From NCBI RefSeq assembly GCF_039542905.1, contig NZ_BAABIS010000001.1:3472001-3536000 (forward strand): DNA of 64,000 nt, given 5' to 3'. This document shows, one piece after another, positions 24,983-33,714 of the stretch. Source of the stretch: Kitasatospora terrestris. Lineage in GTDB: Bacteria > Actinomycetota > Actinomycetes > Streptomycetales > Streptomycetaceae. The notes under the pieces are model-generated. The model was not told where the DNA came from. It worked only from the letters and a program-made list of their open reading frames with translations, and did not search any database. Position numbers and translations under genes: made by a program. The number at the start of each line of letters is the position of its first letter. Within the stretch, counting starts at the first letter, position 1.

Positions 24983-26026
24983 TCAGCTCTGCTTGGCGCC
25001 GAGTTCCAGCTGGTCGCCGTTCTTGGTGACGGTGTACTTGGGCAGCGGCTTGGTGGCCGGGCCGGTGATCACCGCTCCGGTGGTCGCGTTGAACTTGGAG
25101 CCGTGGCAGGGGCAGTACAGCTCGCCGTTCTTCGGCGCGTTGACGGTGCACCCGGAGTGGGTGCAGATCGAGGAGAAGCCGCAGTACTGGCCGGCGGTCG
25201 GCTGCACGATGTACACCGCGTCGCCGGTCCCGGGCTCCTGCACCTGCGCCGAGCCGCCGACCGGCACCGAGGAGGCCGCCACGGTCACCTTCGCCCCGCC
25301 GGAAGCCCCGCCGGAAGCCCCGCCCGGCGCGCCACCGGACGCGGCCGGCGCGGGGGCGGTGGAGCCGGGCGTGGCCGCGACCGGGGCGGTGTCCTTCTTC
25401 CGGACGAAGGTGGCGGTCAGCGAGCCGGCCAGCAGCCCGGCGCCGCCGAGCGCGACCGCCGCGATGCCGCCGTCCAGCAGCGAGCGCCGGCGCACCGCGG
25501 CGTCGTCCAGGCCCCGGCGCCGGTCGCGCCGCGCCCGGGCGGCCAGGTAGCCGTCGACCGAGAGGTACGGGGTTCCGGCCAGCAGCAGCGGCGTCCACGC
25601 GAAGAGGTAGGCGAGGTCGTTGCCCAGGTAGTACGGGCTGACGCCCCAGCTGACGGTCAGCCAGAGGGTGGCGCTGAGCGCGGCGCCGCCGGCCGCGGCG
25701 ACCCGGCCCCACAGGCCGAACAGGGTGCCGAGGCCGACCGCCAGCTCGCCGAAGGCGATCAGCAGGCCGAAGAGGGTCGGCGCGGACAGCGCCGGGCCGA
25801 GCAGGAAGCCGATCGGGCTGCTCCCCTTGACCGCCTGGGTCTGGGAGTAGAAGGACGCCGCGTCCCCGGCGCCGGCCAGGTAGTGGGAGTCGGAGAGTTT
25901 GTCGAAGGCCGCGTAGACGAAGGTCACGCCGAGGAAGAGCCGCAGCGGCAGCAGTGCGTACGTGGAAGCGGTCTCCTTCCAGCCGGCTCTGTCCGTCGTC
26001 CGCTGGTCGCCATGCCCGCCCGTCAT
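24983..26026 (-). CDS. DoxX membrane domain fused to a Rieske [2Fe-2S] domain
   Basis: 347 residues. Residues about 20-165 form a four-helix DoxX/DoxD-type membrane domain (LLPLRLFLGVTFVYAAFDKL). An RRR-SLLDGG stretch and a hydrophobic helix near 180-205 look like a second, Tat-like translocation segment. A Pro/Ala/Gly linker leads to a Rieske domain with ligands Cys288, His290, Cys305 and His308 (CTHSGC, CPCHGS) and the extra Cys293/Cys307 pair that forms a disulfide in cytochrome bc/b6f Rieske proteins. It is probably a membrane quinone-linked redox protein with an exported cluster. Electron donor and acceptor are unknown. Confidence 0.88.
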   Translation of the reverse strand: MTGGHGDQRTTDRAGWKETASTYALLPLRLFLGVTFVYAAFDKLSDSHYLAGAGDAASFYSQTQAVKGSSPIGFLLGPALSAPTLFGLLIAFGELAVGLGTLFGLWGRVAAAGGAALSATLWLTVSWGVSPYYLGNDLAYLFAWTPLLLAGTPYLSVDGYLAARARRDRRRGLDDAAVRRRSLLDGGIAAVALGGAGLLAGSLTATFVRKKDTAPVAATPGSTAPAPAASGGAPGGASGGASGGAKVTVAASSVPVGGSAQVQEPGTGDAVYIVQPTAGQYCGFSSICTHSGCTVNAPKNGELYCPCHGSKFNATTGAVITGPATKPLPKYTVTKNGDQLELGAKQS

Positions 26027-26110
26027 GCCGCTGCCTCTCGCTCACCACCGGTCGACTTCCGACCGGTTCCGGTCCGATTCTGCCTTCTCGTGCGCACACA
26101 CGGTGCACAC

Positions 26111-26159
26111 ACGGCCGCGCCGCCACTCCCTTGTCGTACGGGAGCGGCGGCGCGGCCGT
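26111..26159 (-). terminator. Terminator hairpin after guaA
   Basis: A 14-bp perfect stem (26111-26124 with 26146-26159), extended by CTCCC/GGGAG after one mismatch, with a short loop. It lies 18 bp past the guaA stop on the minus strand. Confidence 0.8.
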
Positions 26160-26177
26160 TTCGAACGCGTGGGGAGA

Positions 26178-27764
26178 CTACTCCCACTCGATGGTGCCCG
26201 GCGGCTTGCTGGTGACGTCCAGCACCACGCGGTTCACGTCGCGGACCTCGTTGGTGATCCGGGTGGAGATCTTCGCCAGCACCTCGTACGGCAGGCGCGA
26301 CCAGTCGGCGGTCATCGCGTCCTCGGAGGAGACCGGGCGGAGCACGATCGGGTGGCCGTAGGTGCGACCGTCGCCCTGGACGCCGACCGAGCGGACGTCG
26401 CCGAGCAGGACGACCGGGCACTGCCAGATCTCACGGTCCAGGCCGGCCGCGGTCAGCTCCTCGCGGGCGATCGCGTCCGCGTCGCGGAGCAGGTCCAGGC
26501 GCTCCTTGGTGACCTCGCCGACGATCCGGATGCCCAGGCCCGGGCCGGGGAACGGCTGGCGCTGGACGATCTCCTCCGGCAGGCCGAGCTCCTGGCCGAC
26601 CATCCGGACCTCGTCCTTGAACAGCTTGCGCAGCGGCTCGACCAGCTGGAACTCGAGGTCCTCCGGCAGGCCGCCGACGTTGTGGTGGGACTTGATGTTG
26701 GCGGTGCCGGTGCCGCCGCCGGACTCCACCACGTCCGGGTACAGGGTGCCCTGGACCAGGAACTCCACCGCCGGACCCTCGTCCGCGATGATGTCGGCCT
26801 GGGCCTGCTCGAAGACCCGGATGAACTCCCGGCCGATGATCTTGCGCTTCTCCTCGGGGTCCGAGACGCCCTTGAGGGCGTTCAGGAAGCGCTCCTCGGC
26901 GTCCACGACCACCAGCTTGACGCCGGTCGCGGCCACGAAGTCCTTCTCGACCTGCTCGGTCTCGCCCTTGCGCATCAGGCCGTGGTCGACGTAGACGCAG
27001 GTCAGGCGGTCGCCGATGGCGCGCTGCACCAGCGCGGCGGCGACGGCGGAGTCCACGCCGCCGGACAGGCCGCAGATGGCGCGCTTGTCGCCGACCTGCT
27101 CGCGGATCAGCGCGACCTGCTCGTCGACCACGTTGACCGTGGTCCAGTTCGGGGCGATGCCGGCACCGCGGTACAGGAAGTGCTCCAGCACCTGCTGGCC
27201 GTACTCGGAGTGCATGACCTCCGGGTGGTACTGCACGCCGTACAGCTTCAGCGCGTCGTTCTCGAAGGCGGCGACCGGCACCACGTCGGTGGAGGCGGTG
27301 ACGGTGAAGCCCTCCGGCGCGGCGGAGCAGGCGTCGCCGTGCGACATCCACACCGACTGCTGCGCCGGGGTGCCCTCGAACAGGGTGGAGCCGGGGCGGG
27401 AGACGGACAGCGGGGTGCGGCCGTACTCGCGGGCGCCGCTGTTGTCGACGGTGCCGCCGAGCGTCACGGCCATCAGCTGGAAGCCGTAGCACATGCCGAA
27501 GACCGGGACGCCGGCCTCGAAGAGCGCCCGGTCGATCTGCGGCGCGCCCTCCTCGTAGACCGACGACGGACCGCCGGAGAGGATGATCGCCTTCGGGTTC
27601 TTGGCGAGCATCTCGGCGACCGGCATGCTGCTCGGCACGATCTCGCTGTAGACCCGCGCCTCACGCACCCGACGGGCGATGAGCTGGGCGTACTGGGCAC
27701 CGAAGTCGACCACCAGGACGGTGTCGTTCTCAGGTACGGACTGAACGGGAATAGCAGAGGACAC
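26178..27764 (-). CDS. guaA: GMP synthase (glutamine-hydrolysing)
   Basis: 528 residues. The class I glutamine amidotransferase domain has Cys92 in GMCYGFQL and His180/Glu182 in YHPEV. The ATP-pyrophosphatase P-loop is SGGVDS (234-239). The GMP synthase dimerisation domain ends PPGTIEWE. It aminates XMP to GMP using glutamine and ATP, completing the branch fed by guaB. GTG 27764 is the start, with GGAAGG about 6 nt upstream. It is transcribed alone, with a terminator behind it and a large intergenic region ahead. Confidence 0.97.
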   Translation of the reverse strand: MSSAIPVQSVPENDTVLVVDFGAQYAQLIARRVREARVYSEIVPSSMPVAEMLAKNPKAIILSGGPSSVYEEGAPQIDRALFEAGVPVFGMCYGFQLMAVTLGGTVDNSGAREYGRTPLSVSRPGSTLFEGTPAQQSVWMSHGDACSAAPEGFTVTASTDVVPVAAFENDALKLYGVQYHPEVMHSEYGQQVLEHFLYRGAGIAPNWTTVNVVDEQVALIREQVGDKRAICGLSGGVDSAVAAALVQRAIGDRLTCVYVDHGLMRKGETEQVEKDFVAATGVKLVVVDAEERFLNALKGVSDPEEKRKIIGREFIRVFEQAQADIIADEGPAVEFLVQGTLYPDVVESGGGTGTANIKSHHNVGGLPEDLEFQLVEPLRKLFKDEVRMVGQELGLPEEIVQRQPFPGPGLGIRIVGEVTKERLDLLRDADAIAREELTAAGLDREIWQCPVVLLGDVRSVGVQGDGRTYGHPIVLRPVSSEDAMTADWSRLPYEVLAKISTRITNEVRDVNRVVLDVTSKPPGTIEWE

Positions 27765-28079
27765 GGACGGCCTTCCGGCAGCGGTGTGGGGAGTGTCTGA
27801 GGTCGAGTCTACCGGGCTGCTCGAACGCCCCCGGTTCACTCGTCTGCCGATCCGGCGCACCGTGACCGGCCGGGGTGCCGAATCGTTGCACCCGGCAGAC
27901 CGTACGACCGCCGCGCGGCCAGCCAGGAAGCGGGCGGTGGGTACGGGGAACCACGCGTGGATCAACACTCCGGTCCACCGGTGCGCGTGGCGGGCACGGG
28001 CCCGCCGTGGGACCGCGCCCCGGTGCTGCGGTCGGGTCAGCAGGGGACAGCGACCCCCGACCGCGACCGGGCGGACCCG

Positions 28080-28119
28080 GGGGTGTGGCGGCCGGTACCG
28101 GTGCCGACCGCCACACCCC
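28080..28119. terminator. Long GC hairpin upstream of guaA
   Basis: A 12-bp perfect stem (28080-28091 with 28108-28119), with further inner pairing and a 4-nt apical loop. It lies 52 bp past the stop of the possible minus-strand small ORF and about 315 bp before guaA. A terminator or attenuator role is inferred. Confidence 0.5.
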
Positions 28120-28171
28120 TTCGGACCGCCCGCCCCGGCGTACGCCCCAGTGCGCCCCCACCTGCCGATTA

Positions 28172-28267
28172 CTACGCACCGTGACTGCCCGCCGGCTCCC
28201 GGACGGGCCGGTCCGGGGCGGTCCGCCCGAAATTGGACTGTGCCGAAGTGCGTCGAATCGGTTGCAC
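28172..28267 (-). CDS. Possible 31-residue ORF with a perfect Shine-Dalgarno
   Basis: GTG 28267 is preceded, 7 nt upstream, by GGAAGGAGG (complement of 28275-28283), the longest anti-16S match I noticed in the window. The peptide starts [18 protein letters not shown] and ends at TAG 28172. It is basic, with no membrane segment or known domain. The long hairpin at 28080-28119 follows. It could be a leader peptide for guaA control or a spurious frame; only the ribosome site supports it. Confidence 0.35.
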   Translation of the reverse strand: MQPIRRTSAQSNFGRTAPDRPVREPAGSHGA

Positions 28268-28482
28268 AGTAAGGCCTCCTTCCAGCACGATGCTGATGTG
28301 GGGGCCACCGGACCACCGATCCGGCCCACCCGAAGACCGTTGACGAGAACGGTTATCACCTCACGCTCCGTGAGCCCCACGTGGCCCGCGCGCGTGCCAC
28401 AGACCATTCGACGAGACGGCGCTCCTCCCCCGGCGCCGTCACCCCAGCACCGGCGCAGCCCTGACGCCGCGTGCTGAGCGAC

Positions 28483-28512
28483 AAAGGGCCCCGTTCCCCC
28501 GCGGGGCCCTTT
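28483..28512 (-). terminator. Terminator after the zinc-ribbon membrane protein gene
   Basis: AAAGGGCCCCG (28483-28493) pairs perfectly with CGGGGCCCTTT (28502-28512) around an 8-nt loop. It lies 60 bp downstream of the minus-strand stop. Confidence 0.8.
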
Positions 28513-28571
28513 GCCCTGCCCGGCCCGGCCCTTTGCCCGGCCCGGCCGCTCCGCCGCCGTCCCGCGCGGGT

Positions 28572-30170
28572 TCAGTCGCCGACCGGCCGCCGGTAGGCGG
28601 CGTGCGCGTCCCCGCCGACGGGCGCCGACACCGGCGCGGGCCCGTCCGACACCGGCGCGGGCCCGTCCGGCAGCACCGCACCGACCTGCTCGACCTGAGC
28701 CGGCACCGCCCCTTCCGCCGGGACGACGGGCGGGGCGGGCCGGAGCGAGGAGACCCCGCTGAACGCGCCGAGCGCGGCCCAGAACACGCTCGCCAGCAGG
28801 ACGGTTCCCGCCGTCCACCCGGTGGAGAGGTCGAGCGACTGGGCGTTGCGGACGGCCTCCGCACCGAACTCGTCGGGGCTGTTCCGGGAGAAGGTGAAGG
28901 TCGCCCCGGCCGCCAGGGTCAGCCCGCAGAGCACCGCGCCGTGCACCGCCGCGAGCTTCAGCCGGTCCGCCGGGCCGAGGGCCGCGCGGCGGGCGAGCAC
29001 CGCGAGCAGCGCCGCGCAGGCCAGCGGCAGCAGCACCAGCCACCACAGGTGCGGGGACCTGCCGTCGAGGTCGAGCAGCGAGACGGAGACCTGCTCGCCG
29101 GCCCCGAGGTAGCCGCCCTCGGGCGCGACCGCCTCGGCGCCGGAGCCGATGCCCAGCGCGAACATGCCGACGTTCGCGCCGAGCAGCGAGCGGGTCCAGC
29201 TCTCCCCGTCGAGCGCGGCGAAGACCCAGCCCACCACGGCGGCCAGGCCCAGGGTGGCCGCGGCCACCCGGGCCGAGATGCCCGCCGCGGTGAGCCAGTC
29301 GTCGAGCGCGCGGCGCCGGCCGGCCTCCGCGCGCAGCGCGTCCCGGCCGTAGGTGGCGAAGGCGAGCAGGCCGGCGGCGAGGGCGAAGGTCAGGGCCGCC
29401 TGCCAGACCACCGCTCCCGCGTCGATCCCGGTGTAGCGGTCCATGTCCTCGTCGGTGCCGACCGCGATCCGCACGCCGCCGACGGTGGCCAGCAGCCAGG
29501 CGATCAGGCCCGCGGCGAGGGCGGTCCGGGCCGCCTCGACCCCCGCCTCGCGCAGCGAGGGCGCGGCGCCGGTCCGGACCCGGGCGCGCAGGGCCCGCCG
29601 CGCGGTGAGGCGGAGCAGCAGCAGCCAGCCCAGCGACACCACGAGCGGCACGGCCCGCAGCTCGGTGGTGGTGCCGAAGGAGACCGCACCGCCCTCGAAC
29701 ACGGTGGTCGAGCGCCAGGGCGCCCCGAAGGCGGTGAGGACGAAGCCGAGCCAGGTGCCGTAGTGCTCCGCGTAGTCGCCGCCGCCGCGGATCAGCCAGC
29801 CGCTCGCGGCGCCGCCGAGGACGAGCGGGACGACGAGCAGCAGCGCGGTCGGCAGCAGCAGGACACGGGGCGCGACCAGCCAGGCGCGGTCGAAGCGCAG
29901 GCGTTCGCCGCGGGCGTGGTGCACCACGCCCTTGCCCCAGACCGACGTGGCCGGTTCGCCGCCGGTCTCCTCCACCACCTCGCCGATGGCCGGACCGAAC
30001 GGGTCGGCGCCGGTGCCCGGGGCGGCACCGCTCCCGGTGGTGAAGGCCGTGCCGCAGGAGGCGCACCGCCGGGTGCCCTCCGGTGAGCCCGCCCCGCAGA
30101 CCATGCAGATCGCCATGCCGTCCCCGCCCCCGTAGCCCTGTGGTTCACCGGAAGGGCTGTTATATCCCAT
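28572..30170 (-). CDS. Zinc-ribbon polytopic membrane protein, unknown function
   Basis: Up to 532 residues. A zinc ribbon near the N-terminus is CMVCGAG...RRCASCG (two CxxC pairs). After about 75 residues there are many hydrophobic helices, I estimate nine to eleven. A Pro/Val-rich C-terminal tail repeats PDGPAPVS. The start at 30170 (MGYNSPSGEP) has no clear ribosome site. ATG 30116 (MAICMVCGAG) starts directly at the ribbon with a GGGG tract 5-7 nt upstream and may be the real one. It follows the GMC oxidoreductase gene by about 24 bp and is likely co-transcribed. Family not recognised. Confidence 0.8.
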   Translation of the reverse strand: MGYNSPSGEPQGYGGGDGMAICMVCGAGSPEGTRRCASCGTAFTTGSGAAPGTGADPFGPAIGEVVEETGGEPATSVWGKGVVHHARGERLRFDRAWLVAPRVLLLPTALLLVVPLVLGGAASGWLIRGGGDYAEHYGTWLGFVLTAFGAPWRSTTVFEGGAVSFGTTTELRAVPLVVSLGWLLLLRLTARRALRARVRTGAAPSLREAGVEAARTALAAGLIAWLLATVGGVRIAVGTDEDMDRYTGIDAGAVVWQAALTFALAAGLLAFATYGRDALRAEAGRRRALDDWLTAAGISARVAAATLGLAAVVGWVFAALDGESWTRSLLGANVGMFALGIGSGAEAVAPEGGYLGAGEQVSVSLLDLDGRSPHLWWLVLLPLACAALLAVLARRAALGPADRLKLAAVHGAVLCGLTLAAGATFTFSRNSPDEFGAEAVRNAQSLDLSTGWTAGTVLLASVFWAALGAFSGVSSLRPAPPVVPAEGAVPAQVEQVGAVLPDGPAPVSDGPAPVSAPVGGDAHAAYRRPVGD

Positions 30171-30194
30171 GGGGCCGCGGGGGCTGTCGGACGC

Positions 30195-31973
30195 TCAGGC
30201 CCCGGTGCGCTTCGGCACCTCCGGCACGGCGAGCAGCGGCAGCCTGAGCGCGCCGAAGGCGTTCTCGGGGACGGCGGGCCGCTCCGGCGCGACCGGCCGG
30301 ACGCGGCGGTAGTCCTCGCCCTGGGCGGGGCGCGGGTCGGCCTCGCCGCGGTTGGGCCACATCGACATGGCGCGCTCGGCCTGGGCGGTGATGGTCAGCG
30401 AGGGGTTGACGCCGAGATTGGCGGAGACCGCGGAGCCGTCCACCACGCTGATCCCGGGGTAGCCGTAGAGGCGGTGGTAGGGGTCGACGACTCCGGTCTC
30501 GGCGCTGTCGCCGATCGGGCAGCCGCCGAGGAAGTGCGCGGTCATCGGGATGTCGAAGATCTCGCCGACGGTGGAGCCGGGGAAGCCGTTGATCGACTCG
30601 GCGAGCGCCTTGGCGCCCTCCTCGGCGGCCGGGATCCAGGTCGGGTTGGGCGCGCCGTGGCCCTGGCGGGAGGTCAGCTTGCCCTTGCCGGTGCCGGACT
30701 TCTTCAGCGAGACGGTGAGCGAGTTGTCCAGCGACTGCATCACCAGCCCGATGATGATCTTCTCGGACCAGCGGTGCTGGTTCATCGACTGGGCGAAGAT
30801 CCACGGGTGGCGGGCGGCGGTCAGCGCGTAGCGCAGCCAGCGCGGGCCGCGCCCGGCGCCGGGGACCTGCTGGATGGAGAGCGCGCCCATCGCGTTGGAG
30901 CCCTTGCCGTAGCGGACCGGCTCGATGTGGGTGTTCGCGTCCGGGTGGATGGACGAGGTGATGGCGACGCCCTTGGTGAAGTCGACCCTCTCCCCGTACC
31001 GCCGGTCGGTGGTCTGCGCGCCGACCAGCGCCTCGGAGTTGGTGCGGGTCAGCTCGCCGAGCCGGCCGGAGATCGCGGGCAGGTGGCCGCCCTCGCGCAT
31101 CCGGTGCAGCAGGGTCTGGGTGCCGTAGGTGCCGGCCGCGACCACCACCCGGGCGGCGGTGACGGTGCGGGCGCCGGCCTTCTTCGGGTCCTTCGAGCGC
31201 GAGTCGGTGCGCCGCACGTCCACGGCGTAGCCCTCGCCGTGCGGGCGCAGCCGGGCGACGGTGGTCAGCGGGTGGATCTCGGCGCCGTTCCGCTCGGCGA
31301 GGTGGAGGTAGTTCTCGGTGAGCATGTTCTTGGCGCCGTGCCGGCAGCCGGTCATGCACTCGCCGCACTCCACGCAGGCCTTGCGGCTGGGGCCGGCGCC
31401 GCCGAAGTACGGGTCGGGGACCTCAGCGCCGGGGGTCGTCCTGGCCTCGCCGTCGGAGTCCTGGCCGTCGCCGAAGAAGACGCCGACCGGGGCCATGTGG
31501 AAGGTGTCCCCGCAGCCCATCTTCTCGGCGGCCTCCTTGAGGTGGACGTCCGAGGGGGTCAGCGTCGGGTTGAGCCGCACGCCCAGCATCCGCTGCGCCT
31601 GGTCGTAGAAGGGCGCGAGCTCCTCCTGCCAGTCGGTGATGTGCGCCCACTGGCGGTCCTCGAAGAACGGCTTCGGCGGGACGTAGAGGGTGTTGGCGTA
31701 GTTGAGCGACCCGCCGCCGACGCCGGCGCCGGCCAGGATCAGCACGTTGCGCAGCAGGTGGATCCGCTGGATGCCGTAGAGGCCCAGGGCCGGGGCCCAC
31801 AGGTAGTTCCTGGTGTCCCAGGAGTTCTTCGGCAGCTCGTCGCGGCCGAAGCGGCGCCCGGCCTCCAGGACCGCGACCCGGTAGCCCTTCTCGGTGAGCC
31901 GCAGCGCGGAGACCGCGCCGCCGAATCCCGAGCCAACCACCACCACGTCGTAGTCGAAACCGCTGTCCGTCAT
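30195..31973 (-). CDS. GMC-family FAD oxidoreductase (cholesterol-oxidase-like)
   Basis: 592 residues. The FAD motif VVVGSGFGGAVSALRL lies near 10-25. GGGSLNYAN and the C-terminal SVVDGSAVSANLGVNPSLTITAQAERAM are typical of ChoD-like GMC enzymes. Near residue 205, CVECGECMTGC has the spacing CxxCxxCxxxC seen in [4Fe-4S] ferredoxins, followed by RHGAKN. It probably oxidises a sterol-like or other bulky alcohol; the substrate is unknown. ATG 31973 has CAGGAG 7 nt upstream. It lies 32 bp downstream of the aldehyde dehydrogenase gene, suggesting a linked alcohol-to-acid oxidation. Confidence 0.88.
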   Translation of the reverse strand: MTDSGFDYDVVVVGSGFGGAVSALRLTEKGYRVAVLEAGRRFGRDELPKNSWDTRNYLWAPALGLYGIQRIHLLRNVLILAGAGVGGGSLNYANTLYVPPKPFFEDRQWAHITDWQEELAPFYDQAQRMLGVRLNPTLTPSDVHLKEAAEKMGCGDTFHMAPVGVFFGDGQDSDGEARTTPGAEVPDPYFGGAGPSRKACVECGECMTGCRHGAKNMLTENYLHLAERNGAEIHPLTTVARLRPHGEGYAVDVRRTDSRSKDPKKAGARTVTAARVVVAAGTYGTQTLLHRMREGGHLPAISGRLGELTRTNSEALVGAQTTDRRYGERVDFTKGVAITSSIHPDANTHIEPVRYGKGSNAMGALSIQQVPGAGRGPRWLRYALTAARHPWIFAQSMNQHRWSEKIIIGLVMQSLDNSLTVSLKKSGTGKGKLTSRQGHGAPNPTWIPAAEEGAKALAESINGFPGSTVGEIFDIPMTAHFLGGCPIGDSAETGVVDPYHRLYGYPGISVVDGSAVSANLGVNPSLTITAQAERAMSMWPNRGEADPRPAQGEDYRRVRPVAPERPAVPENAFGALRLPLLAVPEVPKRTGA

Positions 31974-32005
31974 GACCGACTCCTGCTTTCGGGTGTGGTG
32001 GTCGC

Positions 32006-33640
32006 TCACTTGAGCCGGAACGCCTTCATGGCCTTCAGGCCGGTGGTGAAGAGCCGGGCGAACGCCTCGTCGTCCAGGCCCATCGAGGGGCCGATCGGCA
32101 GGATCCGCTGCACGGCCACGGTCTGCGCCTCGGTGTAGCGCAGGATGCCCTCGGAGCCGTGCCGCCGGCCGAGGCCGGACTCGCCCATGCCGCCCATCGG
32201 CGAGGCGACCGAGCCGTAGGCGGCCGCGTACGCCTCGTTGACGTTGACCGTGCCGGTGCGCAGCCGGGCCGCGACCGCCCGGCCGCGCCGGGTGTCCCTG
32301 GTCCAGACGCTGGAGTTCAGGCCGTACGGGGTGGCGTTGGCGGCGGCGACCGCCTCGTCGTCGGTGTCGAAGCGGTAGATCGAGACGACCGGGCCGAAGG
32401 TCTCCTCGGCGCAGACCGCCATCCCGGGGGTGACGCCGTCCAGGATGGTCGGCTCGTAGAACAGCGGGCCGAGGTCGGGGCGGGCGCGGCCGCCGGCCAG
32501 CACGGTGGCACCGGCCCCGACCGCCTCCTCGACGTGCCGGGCGACCGTCTCCAGCTGGCGCGGGGAGACCAGCGAGCCCATGTCGGCGCCGTACGCCAGG
32601 CCGCCGCCGAGCCGCAGCGCGGCGGTGCGGGCGGCGAACCGGGCCAGGAAGTCCTCGGCGACCGAGCGGTGCACGTACAGCCGCTCGATCGAGATGCACA
32701 GCTGCCCGGCGGAGGAGAAGCAGGCCCGGACGGCGCCCTCGGCGGCCCTGTCCAGGTCGGCGTCGGCCAGCACCAGCATGGCGTTCTTGCCGCCGAGCTC
32801 CAGGGAGGCGCCGACCAGCCGGGCGGCGGCCTTCTGGGCGACCTCGCGGCCGGTGCGGGTGGAACCGGTGAAGGCCACGTAGTCGGCCCGGTCGACCACC
32901 TCGGGGCCGACCACCGGGCCGTCGCCGAGCACGATCTGCCAGATCTCGGCGGGCAGCCCGGCCTCGACGAACAGCTCGCGGGCCCACAGCGCGGTGAGCG
33001 CGGTCTGGGTGTCCGGCTTGTTGACCACCGCGTTGCCGGCCACGAAGGCGGGCAGCGCGTCGCCGACCGACAGCTCGAAGGGGTAGTTCCACGGCGATAT
33101 CTGGCCGACCACGCCCTTGGGGCGGCGCGCCTCGACGGCGCTGGTCAGGCCGGGCACCGCGCCGCCGCGGTGGCGGTCGCGCAGGTAGGAGGCGGCCTTG
33201 CGGCCGTAGTGGCGGGCGGCCGAGGCGACCGCCATCACCTCCTCGAAGGCGTGCAGCCGGGCCTTGCCGGTCTCGGCCTGGATCAGGTCCAGCACCTCGT
33301 CCTGCCGCTTCAGCAGCAGGTCGTGGAAGCGCAGCAGCACCGCGGCCCGGCGGCGCACCGGCAGCGCCGCCCAGGCGGGCTGCGCCGCCCGGGCCTGCCG
33401 GAAGGCGCGCTCGACGTCGACCGGGCCGGAGAGCGGCAGCTCGGCCAGCTTCTCGCCGGTCAGCGGGGCGATGGTGCCGGCGGTGCCGGCGCTGCCGTCC
33501 GCGGTGACGCCCCGGGCCAGCCGGGCGATCACGGCGGGCGTGACCGCCGAGCCGACCGTGCGCCCGCCGCCGGGCGCCGCGGGGTTGCGCCCGGCCGTGC
33601 CGGCGGCGGGGGCCTGTGCGTCTGCCGAGATGTCCGTCAT
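32006..33640 (-). CDS. NAD(P)-dependent succinic semialdehyde dehydrogenase family protein
   Basis: 544 residues, with about 50 extra Ala/Gly/Pro-rich residues before the core. Catalytic Glu is in LELGGKNAM and catalytic Cys in SSAGQLCISIERLY. GDGPVVGPEVV and VAFTGSTRTGREV form the cofactor site. The class is nearest to succinic semialdehyde dehydrogenases (GabD2 type), but the substrate may be the aldehyde from the adjacent GMC enzyme. ATG 33640 follows a -10 element by 7 nt with no Shine-Dalgarno, so the mRNA is probably leaderless. It heads a three-gene minus-strand operon. Confidence 0.88.
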   Translation of the reverse strand: MTDISADAQAPAAGTAGRNPAAPGGGRTVGSAVTPAVIARLARGVTADGSAGTAGTIAPLTGEKLAELPLSGPVDVERAFRQARAAQPAWAALPVRRRAAVLLRFHDLLLKRQDEVLDLIQAETGKARLHAFEEVMAVASAARHYGRKAASYLRDRHRGGAVPGLTSAVEARRPKGVVGQISPWNYPFELSVGDALPAFVAGNAVVNKPDTQTALTALWARELFVEAGLPAEIWQIVLGDGPVVGPEVVDRADYVAFTGSTRTGREVAQKAAARLVGASLELGGKNAMLVLADADLDRAAEGAVRACFSSAGQLCISIERLYVHRSVAEDFLARFAARTAALRLGGGLAYGADMGSLVSPRQLETVARHVEEAVGAGATVLAGGRARPDLGPLFYEPTILDGVTPGMAVCAEETFGPVVSIYRFDTDDEAVAAANATPYGLNSSVWTRDTRRGRAVAARLRTGTVNVNEAYAAAYGSVASPMGGMGESGLGRRHGSEGILRYTEAQTVAVQRILPIGPSMGLDDEAFARLFTTGLKAMKAFRLK

Positions 33641-33647
33641 GGCGGAC

Positions 33648-33653
33648 ACCCTA
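33648..33653 (-). promoter_or_regulatory. -10 element (TAGGGT) of the aldehyde dehydrogenase operon
   Basis: TAGGGT on the minus strand ends 7 nt before ATG 33640, the leaderless geometry. No convincing -35 box is seen. Confidence 0.5.
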
Positions 33654-33714
33654 GGCGCTCCGCGCGCCGTTGTGTACCCGTCGGTAACAGGAAATGCTCT
33701 GTGTCGGAGTTACC

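Larger units (their letters stand above)
27765..28571. other. 807-bp region between guaA and the zinc-ribbon gene
   Basis: This region should hold the guaA promoter. I also see: a long hairpin at 28080-28119; a possible 31-codon ORF at 28172-28267 (minus) with a perfect Shine-Dalgarno; palindromes ACCGTT-N6-AACGGT (28336-28353) and CTCACG-N3-CGTGAG (about 28360-28374); and the terminator of the next gene at 28483-28512. The palindromes look like operator half-sites but match no box I can name. Open frames reading through here have no start signals. Confidence 0.5.
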
